A DNA stretch of 64,000 bases from Paracoccaceae bacterium. GTDB lineage: Bacteria; Pseudomonadota; Alphaproteobacteria; Rhodobacterales; Rhodobacteraceae. The stretch spans positions 166,339 to 230,338 of the forward strand of contig JAIXZY010000077.1 of the NCBI GenBank assembly GCA_027489355.1, given 5' to 3'. The notes beneath the pieces were generated by a model. The model saw nothing but the letters and a program-made list of their open reading frames with translations, ran no database searches and was not told the origin of the DNA. Shown piece by piece: positions 59,900 through 64,000 of this stretch (positions are counted from its first letter, which is position 1; every line of letters begins with the position of its first letter). The translations under genes and the position numbers were made by a program.

Positions 59900-62800
59900 A
59901 TGCACGTCGTCTTCCGCGACTCCCACGGGCTGGAGGAAACCGAGACCCCCTTCGACCTCGGCCAGGACCCCGCCGACCTCATCGTCCTCAGCTTCTCCGA
60001 CAGCGACCTCGGCGCCTTCACGGCGGGCTATGAGCGCATGCGTAGGGTGGGCAATACTGCCCACCCTACCGTGCGTCTCGCCAACATCATCGCGTTGAAG
60101 CACCCGATCTCGGTCGACACCTACGCCGAACGCACCCTCTCCGCTGCCAAGGCCATCCTCGTCCGCCTGATCGGGGGCGAGGCCTACTGGCCCTACGGCC
60201 TTGCGACCCTGCAGGACCTCGCCCGCCGCAACGGCACCGCGCTTGCCATCCTCCCCGCCGACGGCCGTCCCGACCCGCGCCTGGATGAACTCTCCACGCT
60301 CCCCGTCTCCACCCTCCGCCGGTTGCAGTCGCTCTGCGACGAAGGCGGGGCGGTCGCCGCCCATGCCGCCCTGGCGCAACTCGCTTTGGCCGCAGGCATC
60401 TACGCCGCCCCGGTCATGGGCGAGAAGACTGTGCCGCAGATGGGGTTCTACGATCCCGAACGCGGTGTCATTCCTCCGCCGGGTGCCCCCCACCCCCATC
60501 CCCTCCCCACAGAGGGGGAGGGGGGCCGCCCCGGCCAGCCGTTGCACACAACCGCGCCCGCAAGCGCCTCCCTCCCCCCCACGTGGGGGAGGGATGGGGA
60601 GGGGGGGCACCCGGCTTCCCGCATCGCGCCCACGGCACCGCCCCAGACGCCCGCCAAAGGCGCCGTCCTCGTCACCTTCTACCGCAGCTACCTGACCTCC
60701 GGCGACACGGCCCCGGTGGACACCCTGATCCACGCCCTCCGCACCGCAGGCTTCCAGGCCTACGGTGCCTTCGCCCCCAGCCTGAAGGCCCCTGGCGTTG
60801 CTGACTGGCTCTCCGCCCACCTGACCGCAAACCCGCCCGTGGCCGTGATCAACGCCACCGCCTTCTCCGCCAAGTCCGACGACGGCGCGACCCCCTTCGA
60901 CGCCGCTCAATGCCCCGTCTTCCAGGTCGCCCTCTCCACCGCCCGCCGCCGCGACTGGGCCGCCTCCGACCGGGGCCTCTCCTCCGCCGACCTTGCCATG
61001 CACGTCGTCCTGCCCGAGGTCGACGGCCGCCTCTTCGCCGGCATCGTCAGCCACAAGTCCCCCGGCAAGCGCCACCCGGACCTGCAATTCTCCCGCTTCG
61101 CCCACCGCGCCGACGCCTCCCGCATCGCCGCCGTCGTGGACCGCGTCAGCCACTGGCACCGCCTTGCCACCACGCCCGCGCCAGACCGCCAACTCGCGAT
61201 CATCCTCTCCACCTACCCCGGCCGCGCGCACCAGATGGCCCATGCCGTCGGCCTCGATGCGCTCGCCTCGTCCGAGGCGCTGCTGACCACCCTGACAGTC
61301 GAAGGCTACACCACTACAGAGGGCGCCCCGCTCCCGCAGGCCCTGACCGAAACTCTCTCCTGGCCCCTCGCCGCCTACGAAGCCGCCCTCCAGACCCTTC
61401 CCGAACCTCTGCGCCGGGACCTCAGCTCTGCTTGGGGCAACCCCGCCACCGACCCCTCCGTCCGCAACGGCGCATTCCACTTCCCCGCCACCCGCCGCGG
61501 CAAGACCCTCATCGCCCTGCAACCCGAACGCGGTGACGTCACACAGCGCGACACCGACTACCACGACCTCTCCCGCACCCCACGCCACGCCTATGTCGCC
61601 TTCTACCTCTGGCTCCGCGCGCAAGGCCTCCACGCCCTGATCCACATGGGCGCTCACGGCACGCTGGAGTGGCTCCCCGGCAAGTCCGTCGCCCTCTCCG
61701 ACACCTGCTGGCCCGAGGCCCTGATCGGCCCCCTGCCAGTCATCTACCCCTTCATCGTCAACGACCCCGGCGAGGCCGCCCAGGCCAAGCGCCGCATCGG
61801 CGCCGTCACCCTCGGCCACCTGCCCCCGCCGCTGACCACTGCCCAAGTCCCCCCCGAGCTTCAACGCCTCGAACGCCTCCTCGACGAATACTCCACCGCC
61901 GACGGGTTGGACCCCGCCCGCCGCACCCGCCTGATCGCCTCCATCCGCGACGAGGCGTCAGCCTCGGGCGTGGCGCAAGACCTCGGCCTCGCCCCCAACG
62001 CCACCCCCGCCGAGGTGATCACAAGGATCGACCGCTTCGTCTGCGACCTGAAGGAAAGCCAGTTCGGCCAGGGTCTCCACATCTTCGGCGACGGCGAGGG
62101 CGAGACCCAAGGCCTCCTCACCGCCCTGAACGGCCACCGCGTCTCCCCCGGACCCGCCGGCTCCCCGAACCGCGGCCGCTCCGACGTCCTCCCCACCGGC
62201 CGCAACCTCTTCTCCGTCGACCCCCGCGCCGTCCCCAGCCGCAACGCCCACGCCCAGGGCGTCAAACTGGCCGAGGAACTGATCCGTCGGCACTTGCAGG
62301 ACCACGGCGACTACCCGCGCGGCCTGGTCGTCGACCTCTGGGGCAGCGCCACCATGCGCACCGCCGGGGAAGAGTTCGCCATGGCCCTCCACCTCGCTGG
62401 CCTCGCCCCCAAATGGGACGACGGCTCGGCGAGGGTCTCCGGCTTCGAAATCCTCCCTCTCGCCCTCCTCGGAAGGCCCCGCATAGACGTCACCCTCCGC
62501 GTCTCCGGCCTCTTCCGCGACGTCTTCCCGACCCTCGCGCAACTCTTCGAAGCCGGCGCCGAGGCCCTGTCCCAACGCGACGAAAGCCCCGAAGACAACC
62601 CCTACACCCAGCGCGCCGCGAGGGTCTTCGGCCCCAAACCCGGCCTCTACGGCCTTGGGTTAGGCACCGCCGCCGACACCCTCACCGACGAGGCCCGCGC
62701 CGCCGCCGGTGAGGCCTGGCTCAACGCCTCAAGCTGGGCGATCGGCCCTGACGGCCAGTCCCATGAGGCCCGCGAAGCCCTCGAAGCCCGCGTCCTCGCG

Positions 62801-63307
62801 TCTGAGGCCTTCGTCCATTCCCAAGACCTCCCCGAAACCGACGTCCTCATCGCCGCCGACTACGCCGCCCACGAGGCCGGCTTTGCCGCTGCCGTCGCCA
62901 AACTGGGCGGAGCCAAACCCACCCTATACCACCTCGACGCCACCCGCCCCGACACCCCCCACGCCCGCACCCTGACGGAAGAAATCGCCCGCACCGTCCG
63001 CGCCCGGGCAGCCAACCCCCAATGGGCCGAAGGCATGATGAACCACGGCTTCCGCGGCGGGGCCGAAATCGCCGCCACCCTCGACCACATGGCCGCCTTC
63101 GCCCATCTCGCCCAAGTCGTCCCGCCGCACCTCTTCGACCTCTACCACGAGGCCACCCTCGGCCGCGACGAGGTCTACGACTTCCTCCAACGCGAGAACC
63201 CGGCAGCCCTCGCCGCGATGGAAGACCTCTTCCGCCGCCTGAGGGACGCCGGCCTCTGGCAAACCCGCCGCAACTCCATCGCAGCCCGGCTGGACGGTGC
63301 TGCATGA
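59900..63307 (+). CDS. cobN: Cobaltochelatase large subunit CobN, with two repeat-derived inserts
   Basis: 1135 residues from ATG 59900 (MHVVFRDSHGLEETETPFDL); the frame opens earlier but through a repeat. Aerobic-type subunit that inserts Co(II) into hydrogenobyrinate a,c-diamide together with CobS/CobT. Motifs: VRLANIIALKHPISVDTYAE, LIHMGAHGTLEWLPGK, RGLVVDLWGSATMRTAGEE, WLNASSWAIG and a C-terminal MMNHGFRGGAEIAATLDHM. At residues about 48-57 (RVGNTAHPTV) a GTAGGGTGGGC palindrome is read in frame. At about 195-237 an inverted pair of the G/C-rich repeat is read as a Pro/Gly/His-rich linker (APHPHPLPTEGEGG...). Neither stretch belongs to the family. The frame remains open, so the gene is probably still functional. 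Confidence 0.95.
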   Translation: MHVVFRDSHGLEETETPFDLGQDPADLIVLSFSDSDLGAFTAGYERMRRVGNTAHPTVRLANIIALKHPISVDTYAERTLSAAKAILVRLIGGEAYWPYGLATLQDLARRNGTALAILPADGRPDPRLDELSTLPVSTLRRLQSLCDEGGAVAAHAALAQLALAAGIYAAPVMGEKTVPQMGFYDPERGVIPPPGAPHPHPLPTEGEGGRPGQPLHTTAPASASLPPTWGRDGEGGHPASRIAPTAPPQTPAKGAVLVTFYRSYLTSGDTAPVDTLIHALRTAGFQAYGAFAPSLKAPGVADWLSAHLTANPPVAVINATAFSAKSDDGATPFDAAQCPVFQVALSTARRRDWAASDRGLSSADLAMHVVLPEVDGRLFAGIVSHKSPGKRHPDLQFSRFAHRADASRIAAVVDRVSHWHRLATTPAPDRQLAIILSTYPGRAHQMAHAVGLDALASSEALLTTLTVEGYTTTEGAPLPQALTETLSWPLAAYEAALQTLPEPLRRDLSSAWGNPATDPSVRNGAFHFPATRRGKTLIALQPERGDVTQRDTDYHDLSRTPRHAYVAFYLWLRAQGLHALIHMGAHGTLEWLPGKSVALSDTCWPEALIGPLPVIYPFIVNDPGEAAQAKRRIGAVTLGHLPPPLTTAQVPPELQRLERLLDEYSTADGLDPARRTRLIASIRDEASASGVAQDLGLAPNATPAEVITRIDRFVCDLKESQFGQGLHIFGDGEGETQGLLTALNGHRVSPGPAGSPNRGRSDVLPTGRNLFSVDPRAVPSRNAHAQGVKLAEELIRRHLQDHGDYPRGLVVDLWGSATMRTAGEEFAMALHLAGLAPKWDDGSARVSGFEILPLALLGRPRIDVTLRVSGLFRDVFPTLAQLFEAGAEALSQRDESPEDNPYTQRAARVFGPKPGLYGLGLGTAADTLTDEARAAAGEAWLNASSWAIGPDGQSHEAREALEARVLASEAFVHSQDLPETDVLIAADYAAHEAGFAAAVAKLGGAKPTLYHLDATRPDTPHARTLTEEIARTVRARAANPQWAEGMMNHGFRGGAEIAATLDHMAAFAHLAQVVPPHLFDLYHEATLGRDEVYDFLQRENPAALAAMEDLFRRLRDAGLWQTRRNSIAARLDGAA
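60042..60069. repeat. GTAGGGTGGGC palindrome inside cobN
   Basis: GTAGGGTGGGC-AATACT-GCCCACCCTAC: eleven-base perfect arms. Coding, in frame, for RVGNTAHPTV. The only copy of this family in the window that lies within a protein-coding region; the others are at gene ends or in gaps. Confidence 0.9.
60482..60611. repeat. Inverted pair of the G/C-rich repeat inside cobN
   Basis: A minus-oriented copy begins at 60482 (GGTGCCCCCCACCCCCATCC) and a plus-oriented 49-bp copy occupies 60563-60611, nearly identical to the intergenic copy at 59832-59880. Together they could form a large hairpin in the cobN mRNA. They contribute about 43 codons without a stop or frameshift. Confidence 0.85.
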
Positions 63308-63324
63308 CTTTCACCCATTTCATG

Positions 63325-63399
63325 TCCCCAAATATTCCCGCCGGAGGCACTCCCCGAGCCGGTTGCGCGCCCTTCGCGCGCAGAGGCGAGACAAAAGGC
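63325..63399 (-). repeat. Composite dispersed repeat between cobN and cobG
   Basis: The minus-strand unit at 63399-63357 is identical over 43 bases to 45786-45828, and is followed by CCTCCGGCGGGAATATTTGG (63348-63329), the same arrangement as in the sigma-E operon copy. It fills most of the 142-bp gap. Confidence 0.85.
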
Positions 63400-63449
63400 T
63401 CGCGCGAAGCGCTCATTCTAGAAGCCGCCCCAACCCACGGTCGCACCGC

Positions 63450-64000
63450 ATGACCACCTGGGAGATCAAAGGCTGGTGCCCCGGAGCCCTCCGTCCGATG
63501 CAATCCGGCGACGGCCTCGTCGTCCGCATCCGCCCGCCGCTTGGCCGCCTGAGCCCCGCACAGGCCAGCGCCATCGCGCAAGCTGCCCAGGCCCACGGCA
63601 ACGGCATCATCGACCTCTCCGCCCGCGCCAACCTGCAACTGCGCGGCGTGACCGAGACCTCGCACCCCCACCTCATCGACAACCTCCGCGCACATTCCCT
63701 CATCGACCCCGACATCGAGACCGAAACTCTCCGCAACCTCATCGTCACGCCCTTCCGCGACGCCGAGACGACCCAACTCGCCGCCACCCTCACTGCCGCC
63801 CTTACGCGGATGCCGAGCCTCCCCGGCAAGTTTGGCTTCGCCCTCGACACCGGCCCCCGGCCAGTCCTGAGCGGGGCCTCCGTCGACATCCGCGTCGAGC
63901 GCGGCGAAGACGGCCGCCTGATCCTCCGCCCCGACGGCCACCCTCTCGGCCAACCCGTCACCGATCTTGCCACCGACGCCATCGCGATGGCCCACTGGTT
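63450..64000 (+). CDS. cobG: Precorrin-3B synthase CobG (N-terminal part, cut by the window edge)
   Basis: Open from ATG 63450 (MTTWEIKGWCPGALRPMQSG) to the edge, about 183 codons. KGWCPGALRPMQSGDGLVVR followed by IDLSARANLQLRGV is the N-terminal ferredoxin-like half of CobG-type nitrite/sulfite-reductase-fold proteins. CobG oxygenates precorrin-3A in the aerobic B12 pathway, consistent with cobN upstream. The iron-sulfur cysteines would lie beyond the window. Confidence 0.9.
   Translation, partial: MTTWEIKGWCPGALRPMQSGDGLVVRIRPPLGRLSPAQASAIAQAAQAHGNGIIDLSARANLQLRGVTETSHPHLIDNLRAHSLIDPDIETETLRNLIVTPFRDAETTQLAATLTAALTRMPSLPGKFGFALDTGPRPVLSGASVDIRVERGEDGRLILRPDGHPLGQPVTDLATDAIAMAHW

Noticed and set aside
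58589-61864. 1091-codon minus-strand open frame opposite cobW and cobN
   Set aside because: Gly/Val/Asp-rich shadow of genes with intact P-loop and CobN motifs.

Overview
The window is chromosomal DNA from an alphaproteobacterium, most likely a member of the Rhodobacteraceae (Rhodobacter/Cereibacter/Gemmobacter-like). The reasons are: high GC with dense, overlapping genes; a Rhodobacter-type porin; a sigma-E/ChrR singlet-oxygen locus with its divergent five-gene operon laid out as I remember it from R. sphaeroides; an aerobic-type cobalamin cluster (cobO, cobW, cobN, cobG); and several families typical of the group (TIGR02302, DUF1523, DUF2834, DUF3576, DUF1365, DUF3833). I see no phage, insertion sequence, tRNA, rRNA or CRISPR array. 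The genus cannot be fixed from the sequence alone.

Layout. 1-6928 (+): a tightly coupled operon of almost entirely uncharacterised genes around a classical AAA ATPase (1541-3466), with three small or medium membrane proteins and two soluble partners. Two visibly AT-richer genes (1315-1533, 3849-4613) are wedged into it. 7001-17003 (mostly -): pheT, a DUF1624-type membrane protein, TIGR02302, lysA, a CDF-like transporter, DUF2834, two tiny lipoproteins and argH. 17028-27261: tlpA, a solitary RES toxin-like gene, xthA, a CenR-like response regulator with tandem terminators behind it, ribA, an L,D-transpeptidase, amylosucrase, a YggS-type PLP protein, the major porin and DUF3576. 27352-31497: leuS-lptE-holA. 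31573-35432: OsmC, GAF, small transporter, LysR and a glycosyltransferase. 35662-41285: a complete putrescine-type ABC transporter plus gamma-aminobutyraldehyde dehydrogenase (ydcSTUV-patD order). 41304-43087: MmcQ/YjbR, AraC, DsrE. 43183-49543: the sigma-E (rpoE-chrR) locus, with divergent promoters of the form TGATCC-N18-TA at both ends of the intergenic region; the left operon (FAD oxidoreductase, DUF1365, MFS, DUF3833, SDR) includes homologues of the furan-fatty-acid enzymes. 49560-53105: hutD-like, rmuC, mutL. 53160-57003: XRE-cupin regulator, HemL-like aminotransferase, ProC-like reductase and a saccharopine/lysine-dehydrogenase-like enzyme, a probable but undescribed amino-acid pathway. 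57190-64000: small lipoprotein, cobO, a cobalamin riboswitch, DUF1636, cobW, cobN and the start of cobG.

Beneath the genes lies a dense layer of short dispersed repeats: a roughly 74-bp element in three gap-free copies with a 15-bp perfect palindrome; a triple-hairpin cassette in two copies; a GTAGGGTGGGC palindrome in four copies, which supplies stop codons for two genes and is inserted in frame in cobN; a CTCCGGCGGGGATATTTG family in seven copies; and a G/C-rich 49-bp repeat, of which an inverted pair has entered the cobN reading frame. These repeats and the AAA operon are the parts of the window that look least described.
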